This document shows, piece after piece, positions 10,865 to 26,944 of a DNA stretch of 64,000 nt. The stretch's first letter is position 1. Each line of letters begins with the position of its first letter. Below the pieces are notes generated by a model. The model was not told the DNA's origin. It saw nothing but the letters and a program-made list of their open reading frames with translations, and ran no database searches. The position numbers and the translations under genes were made by a program. Source of the DNA: Epiperipatus broadwayi (Eukaryota > Onychophora > Udeonychophora > Euonychophora > Peripatidae); the NCBI GenBank assembly GCA_028023455.1, contig JAQFVV010006216.1:2702445-2766444 (forward strand), read 5' to 3'.

Positions 10865-11384
10865 CTGAAAAAAATAAAATCAGTAAAAATAACTGTAATT
10901 TGTTTATTGTAAAATATAACCATTTAATTTATAGAATATATGTATAACAATGAAAATTATTTACATACATATTTTAAAAAATACATTTAAATTGGTGTTC
11001 ATTCAATTAATTGCAACAATACTTATGACTAAATGATAGACGGTGACACTAATGAAAGTAGATGATAGATTCAGAAAAATAATCAATATGGGAACAAAAT
11101 TTCAATCATTTATGATAATATACTGGTATATATTGTCAAAAGTAAAATCTACCAACTTAATATATCATAATAATATCAAAAATTAAATTATCTCTACATG
11201 ACAAAAGCTAAAAAAAAAAAAAATAACTTAAAACATATAATGCTACTCAAATTTTCCAAAAAAATAAAAAATAAAACAGCAATGTAAAATTCAAATATCC
11301 TATAACAAATATGCATTACACATAATGTTGCATTATTGTAATTTATAACTATCAGGAAAGTCAGATTGTATAAATATAAATTTG
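10865..11384. other. Probable intron upstream of the ligase III exon
   Basis: No repeat or frame was recognised. On the minus strand the preceding exon should end in a single G before a GT donor; no convincing candidate was found here. Confidence 0.35.
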
Positions 11385-12065
11385 TATTAAGATGTGATGA
11401 AAAAAAATATCAACAACCTTAAATATGCAAATGATATGATTCTTTTTGGAAAGTTAAATAATAGATTGAAAAGATATGATTATGGTTAAATATGAAAAAG
11501 ACAAAGATTATAATAACAGAGTTAATCACTGATTTTAACACTGATAACCAATTTTATAGAAATAATTGTCAATATTTATCTCTTTGGACCATTCAACAAA
11601 TTCAACAGTCAAGAAATTTATCACAGACTAATATTGGCAAAATTGGAATGATGATCAAAGAAAACATTTTTAGAGGTATGGATATATCTATAAAAATGAA
11701 GACCAGCATTATTCAAGTTACAGTGTTTTTGATTCTCTATTGATGTAATAATTAGTCACTGAAAATGAGGAAAAAAAAATGTTTTAGAATTGTGATAATT
11801 GCAAAGATTTTTGACAATATGGATATTTAATCAAAACAAATTTAAATTCTAGCTTGAAACACAAATGATCGGATTCTGTTTTCATGAGATGATTATTCAT
11901 AAGAAAGTATATAATGCTTAGAAAGGTTGTCAGTAAAGGATGAAATGGCTTTCTTGCAATCAAATAAATGAATTACCATCATCATAGTAATACTTTCAAG
12001 CAGCACCAAACAAATAATATGCATTCTGGAGAAATTCTATTCATATAATTGAAAATCAATACTGA
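11385..12065 (+). pseudogene. Decayed LINE reverse-transcriptase fragment
   Basis: Conceptual translation shows a degenerate active-site block, LKYANDMILFG, near 11415-11450 (usual form YADDM). A KTKIIIT-type block follows at about 11497. A stretch at 11590-11745 keeps the order expected after the palm: an IGKIG-type segment, DISIKMKTSIIQVTVFLIL, and then the position of the usual LLYG. Stops appear throughout the part past 11745. This is the 3' half of a non-LTR retrotransposon. It differs from the RTE copies, and the clade is not assigned. Confidence 0.5.
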
Positions 12066-13048
12066 CATAATGGTGCCTAATAATAATAATAATGTATAAG
12101 AAAAAAATATATTTATTTATGTAATTAATTCTTTAAGATAAAAATTAAAATCAGGACATATATACCAATAATTTGTAACTGAATTATAATTGATAATATC
12201 CTCTTACTAATATTTTTTTTCTGAGATTGAATACATACTTGAATACCAAATCATTCGTGTATAAGAAATAGATTGATCAATCGCACTTCACAATAACGAG
12301 AATTCACATATAATAAAATTTTGCAGTAGAGTAGATGTTTAATACTTATAAACTATATTTGCAATCCATATGTATTTGTTGTCTTGTAGCCTATGTAAAC
12401 TTCAGAAAGAAATGAATACACAAAATTAATTAAATCCAAAGATTAAGGTAATATAATGAAACAACACATTTATCAAGTAGTCAAAACATAGTTTCTACTT
12501 GAGAAAAAATAGTAATCAAAAATAAAGCTTTCTAAATCTTCTACACTAATAAGATTTAAAATTCCAACAAAAAAATCATGCACCCACAGTAATACTTTAT
12601 AAAAATATATCAATATAATACAAAAAATAATATTATTCATAATATGCATAATATATAAGCAGATATAAGAAGATATAATATTTTGAGTTTATAATTTGTA
12701 CACTCATTTCTTTTTTGCTGACAAGTATTATTGTTTTCATTGTTACTAAAACTTTATAACAAAGTTCTAAAAATAATGCTTTCTAAATTCCAAATTAAGA
12801 ATTTTGTTCTTAAAAAAAAAATGTGTAAAATATATATATATCAAAATATTATGTAACTAAAAAGATTATGAAGTGCTATGTTTTAGAAACATAATTAAAA
12901 TAACTCTATAATGCTAAAGTTAATAATAATAAATTTTAAAAGTTCAACAATATAAAAAGTAAATAATTTATACATATATATATAATTTAATTATGATGTA
13001 AATGAGGTTTAAGATTAAAGAATTTTCTAAAATAGATTATTTAGCAAA
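12066..13048. other. Unidentified AT-rich sequence
   Basis: Nothing beyond simple AT-rich tracts was recognised. Confidence 0.35.
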
Positions 13049-13049
13049 A

Positions 13050-13136
<87 letters not shown>

Positions 13137-13181
13137 AATAATAATAATAATAACAACAACAACAACAATAACAATAACAAA
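13049..13181. repeat. Compound trinucleotide microsatellite (AAT, GAT, AAT, AAC)
   Basis: A run of AAT units passes cleanly into about 15 GAT units, back to AAT, then into AAC units. All blocks keep the same register, as expected when point changes in an ancestral AAT array spread by slippage. The Asn/Asp homopolymer frame across it is an artefact. Confidence 0.95.
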
Positions 13182-15471
<2,290 letters not shown>

Positions 15472-15474
15472 CAA

Positions 15475-16036
15475 TTCAATTCAATTCAATTCTTTATTTA
15501 TTTAATGTACATATCAACAGCATTTAACCAATTATAGATTGCACAGTAATACAAATCTAAATAAGCATTAAAAAAAAAAAATAATAATAATAATAAAATA
15601 AATAATACCAATAAAATAGAAAATCAATAAAATGCACAAATAAATAAAAAGGCAATATATCAAATGAAATTAAGGATAATATTTTTTTATGAGGACTTGA
15701 GTGAATTGTTTAAAATCCAAATTAAAAACATCATCATTACCAAAATCTTTGTTATAAGTTCTAGGTAAACGAAATAAAAGGGAAAATCTTAATACATCAG
15801 ATTTACAATTTTTCAGTTCAAAAACATTATGAGTAACGAAGTATTATAATTTTTTTTTTAATACCTAAGTTAGAAAGCAAATTAGATACAGAAATATTCT
15901 GGGAGATGAATTTATGAAGAAGTTTGAGATCTCTTGTTTTTCGTCTCAGTAGTAAATCAATATAGTGTTCATTACTTAAACTATTTAATTTTGCAAATTT
16001 GTCAAAAACAGACTGAATTCTTATGATATCTGTCCT
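15475..16036 (-). mobile_element. 5'-truncated LINE 3' end (CR1/L2-like group)
   Basis: On the minus strand a frame from about 16034 to 15827 reads LLLRRKTRDLKLLHKFISQN. After a shift in a run of A residues near 15850, it continues as LRFSLLFRLPRTYNKDFGND and stops near 15657. This R-R-x-x-DL-x-LxK followed by R-x-PRT order is typical of the extreme C-terminus of CR1/L2-group reverse transcriptases. A 3' untranslated region of about 180 bases ends with an AATAAA-like sequence, four GAATT units and then the ATT array. It has lost everything 5' of the C-terminal domain, and the frameshift makes it non-functional. Confidence 0.55.
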
Positions 16037-16049
16037 GTTATGAGGATGA

Positions 16050-16432
<383 letters not shown>

Positions 16433-16932
16433 NNNNNNNNNNNNNNNNNNNNNNNNNNNNNNNNNNNNNNNNNNNNNNNNNNNNNNNNNNNNNNNNNNNN
16501 NNNNNNNNNNNNNNNNNNNNNNNNNNNNNNNNNNNNNNNNNNNNNNNNNNNNNNNNNNNNNNNNNNNNNNNNNNNNNNNNNNNNNNNNNNNNNNNNNNNN
16601 NNNNNNNNNNNNNNNNNNNNNNNNNNNNNNNNNNNNNNNNNNNNNNNNNNNNNNNNNNNNNNNNNNNNNNNNNNNNNNNNNNNNNNNNNNNNNNNNNNNN
16701 NNNNNNNNNNNNNNNNNNNNNNNNNNNNNNNNNNNNNNNNNNNNNNNNNNNNNNNNNNNNNNNNNNNNNNNNNNNNNNNNNNNNNNNNNNNNNNNNNNNN
16801 NNNNNNNNNNNNNNNNNNNNNNNNNNNNNNNNNNNNNNNNNNNNNNNNNNNNNNNNNNNNNNNNNNNNNNNNNNNNNNNNNNNNNNNNNNNNNNNNNNNN
16901 NNNNNNNNNNNNNNNNNNNNNNNNNNNNNNNN
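16433..16932. other. Assembly gap of exactly 500 N
   Basis: Exactly 500 undetermined bases, which suggests a fixed-size placeholder and not a measured distance. It was probably caused by the microsatellite. Confidence 0.95.
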
Positions 16933-16939
16933 TCAAATA

Positions 16940-18600
16940 AGGATATATCTCCTCCCAAAGAAGTCTAAATTGTAGCTGAATACACTAGACTAAATAGTGG
17001 AAAACGATTACAAGCTTTTCTAGGACTTGTAAATTATTTCAAAAAAATTTTGAAGGACAAAGCTCATATAGCCAGACCCTTAGATGATTTATTAAGAAAA
17101 AATCAGAAAATGGAACTGGGAATTGGTATAAAAGCAGCATTTTTATATATTAAATGACTACTACTTCAAATGAATTACTGGTTCATTATTACAGCAATTT
17201 TGGAAATTAAGCTTTCAATGGATGTATCTGAATTGGAGTTGCTGCAGTAATATGTCATTCAACATATACAGGTGAATGATCTATTGCTGATGCTTCATGC
17301 ACCTTATCTAAAGCTGAAAAAAAGTCAGCTGGATAAGGAAGCTCTCACTATATTATTTGGAGTAAATTTACAAATATTTATATGGAAGCAGATTTACCAT
17401 TGTAACTGATCATAAACCTTTACTGGAAATATTTTGAAGCTAACAAGTTTCAGAGTACTTTAGGGCCTCACATGCTGAGATGGCTAAACATATTCTCTGG
17501 TTTTGACTGTACAGAAGAAAATAGACTGGGAAAGCAAATTGGACATGCTGACACCCTATCCTGTTTGTCAGATGAGACAAAGAGATGAAAAAGAAATTGA
17601 AATTAATTACATAGATGTGCTTAAACTTACAAGTTCTTAACAGCAAAACAACAGCTGGCAAGACAGAAGAAGATGGTTATCAATGGATTATAAGCCAAAT
17701 ATGAGCAGAATGGCCTAAGAAGTGTCAAAAATTCTCCATTAAAAATTATGAAGCGCCCATGATAAATTATGTTTGCAAAGTCTATACTCTGATGAGTGAT
17801 CCTGTACTAATACCAGTTAAGGATAGAGATTTAATTTTATAATTAATGTATGAAGGTTACTCAGGTGTAGTCAGAGCAAAAACTTTAACCCGTGGCTATG
17901 TACGATGGCTGAACATTAATGGTGATATCGAAAATATTAAAAATTGTGGTAACTGTCAATCATGTGCTAGAGTGCCATCTAAAAATTTTGAGACATGGTC
18001 CAAAGCATTAAGATCAATCAAGCTAGCACATTTAATGAACATTTCTTCTTTTGTGGATGTTAATGCATATTCTGAATAAACAGAATACAGATTAATTAAA
18101 AACATTAGTTCCAATGAGACAATATCATGGCTTCCTGAAACTTTAGTTTTTCACATAAAACAGGATTCACAAAGAGCAAATTCGAAGAGTGACTGAAAGA
18201 ATGGGGGATAACACACACACTCACTCCTTCCTACCACTCTCAATCAAATGGATTAGCAGAAAAAACTTCAAATTTAAAATTATCAATAAATTGTGAAAAA
18301 TTAAAATACAGAATGCAGTTTATACCACATTCCTGTATCAGCAATCGATTCCTGCTACTAAATCAGAAAAATCACCTGCAGAATTATATTTAAGCACAGG
18401 CTGCATACCATATTATCAAATGTAATACTGAGTGATGATTACAGTACACAAGAACCTACTATGTGTAAATTCATGACAGGTGAACGAGTGGAAGCAAAAA
18501 AATAGCATAAATTTTGGATGAAAGCAATACTAAATTAACAACTGTCGAAACAAGAGATTGTTGGTACAAACAAAAGCAAACTATTATGTAAGCACAAATC
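16940..18600 (+). pseudogene. Ty3/Gypsy retrotransposon pol remnant (RT end, RNase H, integrase)
   Basis: The three domains occur in Gypsy order. The reverse-transcriptase C-terminal block LQAFLGLVNYFKK and HIARPLDDLLRKN lies at 17005-17105. RNase H features follow: LSMDVSELE at about 17215 and LDKEALTIL at about 17330. The integrase zinc-binding and core follow: MYEGYSGVVRAKTLTRGYV at 17846 with paired cysteines in CGNCQSC, and TPSYHSQSNGLAEK at about 18220-18265. Frames change repeatedly and stops are frequent, so the copy is dead. The 5' part is lost at or inside the gap. No LTR was recognised at the 3' side. Confidence 0.75.
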
Positions 18601-21020
18601 AATTGTGAAAAGATAAGAGTGTAGATTTAATACTGGTAATATTTAAATAAACTAATTCTAGTCTGGAAGATCAAACAGAGATACCTAAACAAGAACTCAA
18701 ACTGGAAAAGTAAGAATGTGTACCAGAAGATATTACCACAACAGAAGCTGATGTAGATGTTAAAAGAAAAAAAAAATTACCTTCATGATTTTAACCTGTC
18801 TTCAGAAAAAAACTAAATGTCTGAAGTTGGGGAAAATGTATTATGTTTGTAAGTATATGATAAAATACATGCACATATAAAGCTAAAAAAAATAATTATA
18901 AACTTTTGAGTGTTATATATGTGCATGTATGTAGAAATACATACACGTATAAAGTTAGAAAAATAGAGTATAAAATAAGTAAAATTAAAACTTATCAAAT
19001 CAGTATATAAAAATTCAGTTTTACAAAGAGAGTAACAACCATAGGCGCAAAATAAAGGAGGCATATTTCATAAATAATGACAACCAATCAATTAATAGAG
19101 AGGACACCTGTTTTGCCATTTCCAAAAGATGGACAAACTAAGTCAAACAATATTTTAAATAATATATCGAAACATCTAATTAACATAAATTTGAATACTC
19201 CCCCTCATCACTATCAACCGTTTTATTATTATTTTGCACAGCTATGATTATGAAGCCATAGAACTTTGAAAGCGCTAAGCTTTAAATAAATTTAACAACA
19301 TATAACTTCTTTAACGAGCGTTATAAGTGCATAAGTATTGATAAAAAGATTAATTATAACCTAAGCAAACTTTAATTAAATTCTTTAAAAAATCAAAAAA
19401 AAAATGGAAATTCCATCAAAAACTAATTAATTAATAACAACTAAAAAGATTGTAGTCATGCTGATGCATCTAGACATAAAATGATGCATCTAGACATAAA
19501 AACATATTAAACAATGTCAGCAGGATCTGAATGATCAACTAAATAGAAAAGGAATTCTAGTGATTTATTAAAAAGTGAGCACATAGTCTAGAGAAGAAAC
19601 CAAGGAGCACTCACTCATGGAAGCTGCATGCTTGCACATGGACTTGCAACCCCTTGGTGTTGGATATCATTGAGTATTGTCTTAGATATCTTCTATCTAG
19701 GAACTTTAATAGATTGCACTGACTTTCATTAAGATTTTTTATGCCTTCGAGTTTTGTAAGTAGTTAAGTTGTAAATAATTTAATAATACATATATATATT
19801 CTTCTATATTTTGCATAGTTTATGTATTAAATAATAGTCCAAAGTTGTAGTGTTATCAGTTTTACCATGTGACAATTTACATAAATATATGTCTGCTTGG
19901 AAGAACAGGAATTGCTCCCAGAAATAGCAAAAAGGAAAAGCTTATTTAATCCCATTCATACAATCCGTGATATCTACTATAAATAGTGGATTCAGTTTAA
20001 TTGAAGGCTATTATAGGATAGCCTCAAAAAAAAAAGCAGTGCTGTTGTCTACAAATTGGTTGAGTTTGCGTTCCCAGAGAACTTAGTATAGAAAAACAGC
20101 TTCTCTATATCTTATAGCCAACAGCCTCCATTTACTGTATCTGTAATTCAAAAATTATGGAAAGTGTTGTCCATCTGGTAACCAAGATGTTATATCAGCC
20201 TAGAATTGAGACTTCAATGTTTTACAATAAATATATGCTACTTTATAAAAAATCACAATCAAAATCTGTCATCATTTGCATAGACGAAAGTACTAATAAA
20301 AATAAATTATTGGAAAAATAGATATACTTTGCATGTTAGTCAAGTACTCAACTAAAAAATTAAAAGAAAAAAAAATCTATTTCATCTTAGTTATTTCACT
20401 TCAATTTGTTTTACTTTATTTTTATTTTTTTAAAAAAAGGAAAATTTCTTGTAATAACTGGAGGAAAACAACTTTAGAAGTAAAGCAGCTAACCAAGAAC
20501 TTGGTTAACAAATGGAAATAAATTTGGGAAAATTGTCTTAAAGTTTGAAAATATCTAGAGAAAAAAATTTTGATGCAGACTTTCAAAAAAATTAAGTAAT
20601 GTTTCTTTATCCTAAAAACTTTTGTTTGCAATTTAAGAGTAATCAGAAAATAATAATAGTAATAATATCTTTGTAATATGGATAATTATTATTAGGAATT
20701 GAAATATTATTTCTATATTAGAATATACAATACACATGTGTGCACTCATTATACCTATGTTCAAAATTTAACTATATACATTTTATTAAAATAATGATCT
20801 TGGCCTGTATTTTAGTTAATGTAAGTAATAACTGGAACATTTTGTATTATAAGACAAGCACATGTGCATATCAGTGACGAAGCATGACTTTTTTAGGAAC
20901 AGAAGCACTTTTTTTTGTTTTTATTTAGCTTGCCACAACAATTTTTACATAAAAGAGCCTAATATATGTATATATTACACATATCTAAAAAAATATGAAA
21001 CTCTCTTATCTGTAAATCAG
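18601..21020. other. Unidentified sequence after the Gypsy remnant
   Basis: No gene supported. A perfect tandem pair of a 20-base unit (ATGATGCATCTAGACATAAA) occurs near 19461-19500. A less AT-rich patch at about 19550-19760 has no frame. The 3' end of the Gypsy remnant and any LTR could lie in the first few hundred bases. Confidence 0.35.
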
Positions 21021-21465
21021 AGAATATATTATCAATATATATTTATCTTCCAAATCCTTTTAACATTCTTATTAAGTTTTAATTGTAAATTAGATCTTAG
21101 CATTGTTTGAACTTCTTACAATTAACCGAGAATGTGTTAGACAAGTTCATTCTTTGCATATATAAAAACAATTCAACTGTTGGTAAAAAAAAAAAAAAAA
21201 AATTGAAAGTCAACAGTAATTCCATACAAAAAAATAATGAATTTGAATTGCTCATTCTAATCAGACTGCGATTAGTTTAAATATAGATAATATATTATCA
21301 ATATATTTTTATCTTCCAAATCCTTTTAACATTCTTAAAAGTTTTAATTGTAAATTAGATCTTAACATTGCTTGAACTTCTTATAATTAACCGAGAATGC
21401 GTTAGTCAAGTTCATTCTTTGTGTATATAAAAACAATTCATCTGTTGGTAAAAAAATTGAAAGTG
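21021..21465. repeat. Two-copy direct repeat, period about 266 bases
   Basis: Copy 1 at 21021-21214 and copy 2 at 21286-21465 share about 180 bases with only scattered differences. The shared part runs from AATATATTATCAATATAT to CTGTTGGTAAAAAAA-TTGAAAGT. The copies differ in poly-A length. The spacer holds no frame. This is a local tandem duplication with partial loss. Confidence 0.85.
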
Positions 21466-24400
21466 AATTTTTTAAATTGAATTTTAATTAAAGCTTTTGA
21501 AAGTTTTAGTGAATTTTTTTATGGAAGCACTCATTCCGTTCAATATATGGATGCTTCGTACCTAACATCTGTTAAATTTATATAAATTTCTCAACTATAT
21601 AATTTAAATAATGCTACATGTATAGTTTGTTAATCTATGGAAATATCTGATAGTGTTAAATGAGAATAGATTCAGACCTACCATCTTCTTGTTAAATTAA
21701 TTGATCTATAAATTTATTCATCATTATTTGAAGATATTCCACTGAAGTTATTTAATACTAGAATATTGTTTTATATTTATCTCTAATCTTAGTTACATTT
21801 ATAAAATTGATTGCCATCCCAAACTAACTCTAAACTACGAAAGTGTGGATTATGTGTGTAGACACCTACATGTAATTCTCTTTGGAATTATTTAGATTGT
21901 AGAAAAGATAACAACTCATCTTTAAAATCCACTTACTTTATATTTTAAAATGAATACTAATTAACTGATGACCAGTCTCCTATAATACCATACAGCCCTA
22001 AGTATTTGATCAGCACTGATATAATGATTGCAATACTTTTTGATATTAGTTTTTTAGTTATTTTAGTAATTATATATGTACATATACCAAAAATAAAGAT
22101 TGCTCTTATATAATAATGTGCCTTGTACTTGGCATTAGCTTGCTAATAATTAGCATAAGATTTCATAATACTATATCTCTTCTAAATTGTCATGAAGAAT
22201 GATTGTTGATAAATAATTGCTGGAAATATTGGGTCATTATATTTGTTTCTCATAATAAATTGATGGTAATCTGATTTCTCTATCCTTATTCAATTAAAAA
22301 AATATTTGCTCATTACTATTTCCGATATCCCTACATAAAGTCCATCTTTCAATTGTTACTATATATATATGATTAAAAGCCAGTCAACAATTAGACAATT
22401 CCAAAATCAATTACAATCAACAATTTCAAACCATCAAAATAATCTCCTTTTAACAATATTATATTTATAATATTCCAAAATATATATATATATCGAAAAT
22501 TATTACAGTATTAATATTTAAGAATTTTATTCCAAATACTTAAATTAAACAGTACTATTTCATTTTTAAGGACAAACCAGTCACTTGTTACTATCAGCAG
22601 TAGAACAATAAAATAAATATCTATATTATCAATTTCCATATCAGAAAACAATAGATTTCTCTAATGATGTGCCACTTTGTTTTGTATACAAAAAAAATTA
22701 TCAGAAAAATTTTAAAGAAAAATGCTATTATAAAATCCAACATGGAAAGACATGAAGTTTCAGATTTGATAGAATAAGTAACAATACTAAATATTAGGCA
22801 CAAAACAATTCTTTTAACTCTTACTATTGATTTCTAAATTTAAAATTATTTATTTAATATTCAGTTAAAAATCAATAAATAAATGATTCAGGATTTTCAT
22901 TTACTTTGAATTATTATGTGCCCTTCATTTTAATGGCAACTGTGTCTAAGTTAAATAATACTTGACTGGAGGCATTTTTAACACAAATATCTCAAAAGAT
23001 AAAGCATTCACAAATTTATAAATATACAATTAAGGTTATTATAATAAACAAGTTGAAAATGTTTGAATACCAATCATAAATATATATTAATACTTCTGCA
23101 TAGTGGCAAATTATGCATAAGCCTTGATAAAAAAAATCTTATTAATTTATTTTTGTATTTAGTTAGTTTTTTTACATACTACTTTGTCTTTGATTGGTTA
23201 TTTCTTAGTGGTATTTATATGCACTTTTTTTTCCTTTACATAAAGTTATTTGATGTATTTATTTATGGAAATATTTTTATTCCACATTAATACTTAATAC
23301 AGTAAACATAATGGTCTAATTTTGATATTATGTCTGTGGGGACAAAAATGGCAAATATTTTTATGAAAAAAATATGGATATGGTGTCTGATATCTTGTAT
23401 GAAGAAATATTTAACCAGGGTCCAAATAAGTCATGATATTCTTCAAAAGATAGTGATTTTGTTTCATATGTTTAAAGGTGGTAATAAAAGTATTGGAAAA
23501 GATAAACTATTAGCATTTATACATACTATACAATCACATTTCTCTCTCAAAAAGTAGCTGGTCCAATAAAAATAAAAAAATAAAAATTAATTAAGATCAA
23601 ATAGTAAGCCGATGTGCAGTATTAAGTATTTTTTCAAAAAGAAAGTGCAACAATTGAATCCTTAATCCTAGAGAAACTAAAGAAGTATTATATTTGATAA
23701 TTGCATATTTAAAAGAAAAATCTATTCAACTTTTACTTTACCTATCACTCTGTCACTAAATTCTTGCCTGCCAGAATTTTTTTTTTAATCGACAAGAATT
23801 GCCTAAGTCAGAGTTGAATTGATTAGCAATTGAAGTTAAACTAGATAATGAAAAAGAGGATTTATTATGCTGCTAAAAATATTTTGTTCTCAACAAATTT
23901 TACAGAAGTCTTTTTGATATCATTTCTTGATATAACATTCTTTTAGAACAAAGATATTTAGCATTTCTTAATATTCTCCAATACAAAGACTTTTCATATT
24001 AAGACTTAAAACAAATATGATTGCATATATTACTTGTAATGATATTATTAAAAAAGAAGTACTTCAAGACTATTGACTTGTTTAAAGCAACTAAAAATTG
24101 GATGTTTCACAGACAAATACTCTATTTGTAAATGTAAATATTGCAGATTATGTAATAACAATGAACATGTATGTCCAAAAGTTGAAAATTACAAATTTAT
24201 TCTTGATAGTGATAGTGAATATGAAAAAAAATGAAAATTAAACAATAAGATTGTTTGAAAATAAAAAAAGTGAATTTGAAATTGATTTTATACATCTGAA
24301 GCATTTTTCCGTATCTTGAAGTTTCAAAAATACATTTTACAATCTTCCTCTTAAAGACCTGGATCTACAATTCTTGACCAATTTCTTTACAAAAAAAAAC

Positions 24401-24815
24401 TGTGGGCCATATGTATTTTCTTATTAAATAACCTACAACAACTTACATTTATTAATATAGTACTTTATAACAAAATGCAGGTTCCAGTCAATACTATCAC
24501 TTAGACCATAAAAATTTTGTAATTATTAAAGAAATAAAAAAATTAATCATTATTTCAGAAACATTTATACAAAAATTTTACCATTAATAAGCTTGTCTGG
24601 AGAATCCCTTTTTAATAATGGAAGGATCTCAACTATTATTCACATTTTCTATAATGCGAAATTGAATCAACCAATCTGTGACATTTTGCTGATGCTTCTT
24701 TGTATGATCCCAGTGATTTTTTTAAAAAAAATCCCCAATTTTTTACATCTAAAATAGGTGACATTTTTAAATTCTGATTGTGTATTTTCCAGTACAGTAT
24801 TATTATCTAAAGAAG

Positions 24816-24847
<32 letters not shown>

Positions 24848-26289
24848 ACATCATAAAAGAAACTTGTGTGAAAGATATTATGTTGAGAACATGAAAAATT
24901 GTGCATCATATACACAAAAATTTGGAAATAATGTACATTAAGAAAAATTATATCAAATTGAAATTATTGGAAGAAACAATATATTATTTGACTAAAAAAT
25001 GAAAAACTTGCATAACTGGGATGTTTAAAAGACTGCTATCTTTGGTGTAAAAACCATGTTAGACAATCAGAATGTTACTTCACATTAATCTTAGTAACAA
25101 TTCAGTATCTGAGTGGTCAAAGTTATTCATTTCAAACTATTAATTTATGAGATATTTTCGGAGTAGATCACTTTTGAGGAATATGATCATGTCTGATAAT
25201 AAGCTGATATTGATATCAAAAAGATCACCTTGAAAATATTCAGCAAGTGAAACTAGAATTTTAATATTCTGAAGATTGTCAACTGTTGTTACATAAAACA
25301 CAGGCATTTAATTACTTAATGGAGCACCTTTTTGATTATCTACTTATTAATAGACAATTTGGTTAAGCCTCCTTGCAAAAAACTGAAACTAATCCATTTT
25401 GAGGAATTTATTCCCTAAAATCTTTGCTGAATCCTACATGAATTTATTAAGCCAACATTGATTACTTACACATCAAAGTGTTATGCATTTTGTATAAGAA
25501 ATATACATGTAGTGATTTTTTATGAACCAGCATTATATTATAAAATGTATTTATTTGATTTGATCACATTTTAAATTTGATTCTCAGGAATTATATAGCT
25601 TGTGAATCTATAAATACTAATTCAAATTGTGATCCTGCTATTGATTTTGACAACTATTTCTTTAATAGATCTATAGCTATAAGAAGCCTATAAAAACTTC
25701 ACATGAAATTAAAATATTAAGGAAGAAAGGGGGGTTACTGGTCTATTTTTACTCTTATTGAATACTGGAATAAAAAATTTGTTCACTATATCCCAGAGAA
25801 TCTTGATCTTATTAAAGACTATCTTAAGAGGATTATTGGAAATTCAGATTTACTCATTCTTTGACCAAATCTACTTGCATGTACCTAGAAGTCATAATCT
25901 TCCATTAGTATTTATTTGATCTTCACATAAACTTTTGCACTTCCCCATCACCAGCTACAGAAACAATTGAAATGAATAAATTTATAACAGGTTATAAAAA
26001 CAATTCTGCTTTATTTTAAAACCAAAACGATCTGGATAAATGGCACAAAAATATATAAAGCAGATAAACGAGAATGTTTTCTGGTGCAATATGAAGAAAG
26101 AAAGCTATCAAAACTGAATTAAATTGAAGAGATGGCTTTAAATTTATGAGATTCATTTAAGACACCAATGATTCAGTCTAGATCCCATGATTCACTATTC
26201 AACCAAAATATGATTTAAAATAGAAACACCTTATAATCACTATCCTGTATTATGCATAATATATATAATATAATCTCATTGAGATAATA
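21466..26289. other. Long unidentified AT-rich stretch with one cysteine-rich frame
   Basis: Most of this stretch shows nothing recognisable. At 24096-24233 a plus-strand frame encodes a cysteine cluster (GCFTDKYSICKCKYCRLC, then HVCPK) followed by an acidic DSDSEYE tail and a stop. The spacing could be a small zinc-binding domain of a transposon protein, but I cannot name the family. Another 75-residue frame at 23330-23557 has no motif. Dense stops at 24300-26000 suggest an old element body. A homopolymer pair (T run then A run) sits at about 24815-24848. Confidence 0.3.
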
Positions 26290-26292
26290 TTA

Positions 26293-26497
26293 TGAAATGA
26301 TAATAGATGGACAATTGAGATCTTAAACTATATTTCAAGAGATTGTAAAACACCCAGAAAGAGACCATATGTGAGATAAATGGATGAAATAAGAAAGTGT
26401 GGAGGAGTGGTGCGGAAAAGAGAAGCTAAAGTTCGGAGTTGGATTGAACTTGGAGAGACCTTCATCCTGCAGTGGATTGATAATGGTTGATGATGAA
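26293..26497 (+). mobile_element. Short 5'-truncated RTE 3' end, copy 3
   Basis: About 205 bases match the last part of the RTE at 47945-48150 closely. The match runs from GATGATAATAGATGGACAATTGA-type sequence through the C-terminal codons to CAGTGGATTGATAATGGTTGATGATGA. It is a typical dead-on-arrival copy, truncated during target-primed reverse transcription. It is better preserved than copy 2. The tail has only two or three GAT units. Confidence 0.85.
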
Positions 26498-26944
26498 CTC
26501 ATTGAAAATAAAAGGCTGATATAAAAAACAATTATAGCTTTTAATATCACAACTTTCAAATATCTTACTTAGTTACATAGTCACAAATATAATATCTCTA
26601 AATAAAGAAATAAACAGATGTTATATTTATTAAGCTAATGGAAAAAATATATAAAATGACTCAAAATTGACACTTAAGATCAATATCATGATCTATCAAG
26701 GAATGTTCTTAAACATTCTTTTGCATAATTCCAAAACATTTGTTTTAAGTTCATTAAAAACAGTGCAGAGCAACACAATGCAGCGCAACACAAAAGTGAC
26801 AATTAAGATTAATATCATCCTCTTATATAATCACAAGACATGAACATTCTCTAAATAAAATAAGTTCCACTCTGTATTGCCTTTAATATATAAACCAAAT
26901 ATATATTGAGAGATGTGTCTCATGGCATAGAACAACATAGTAGA

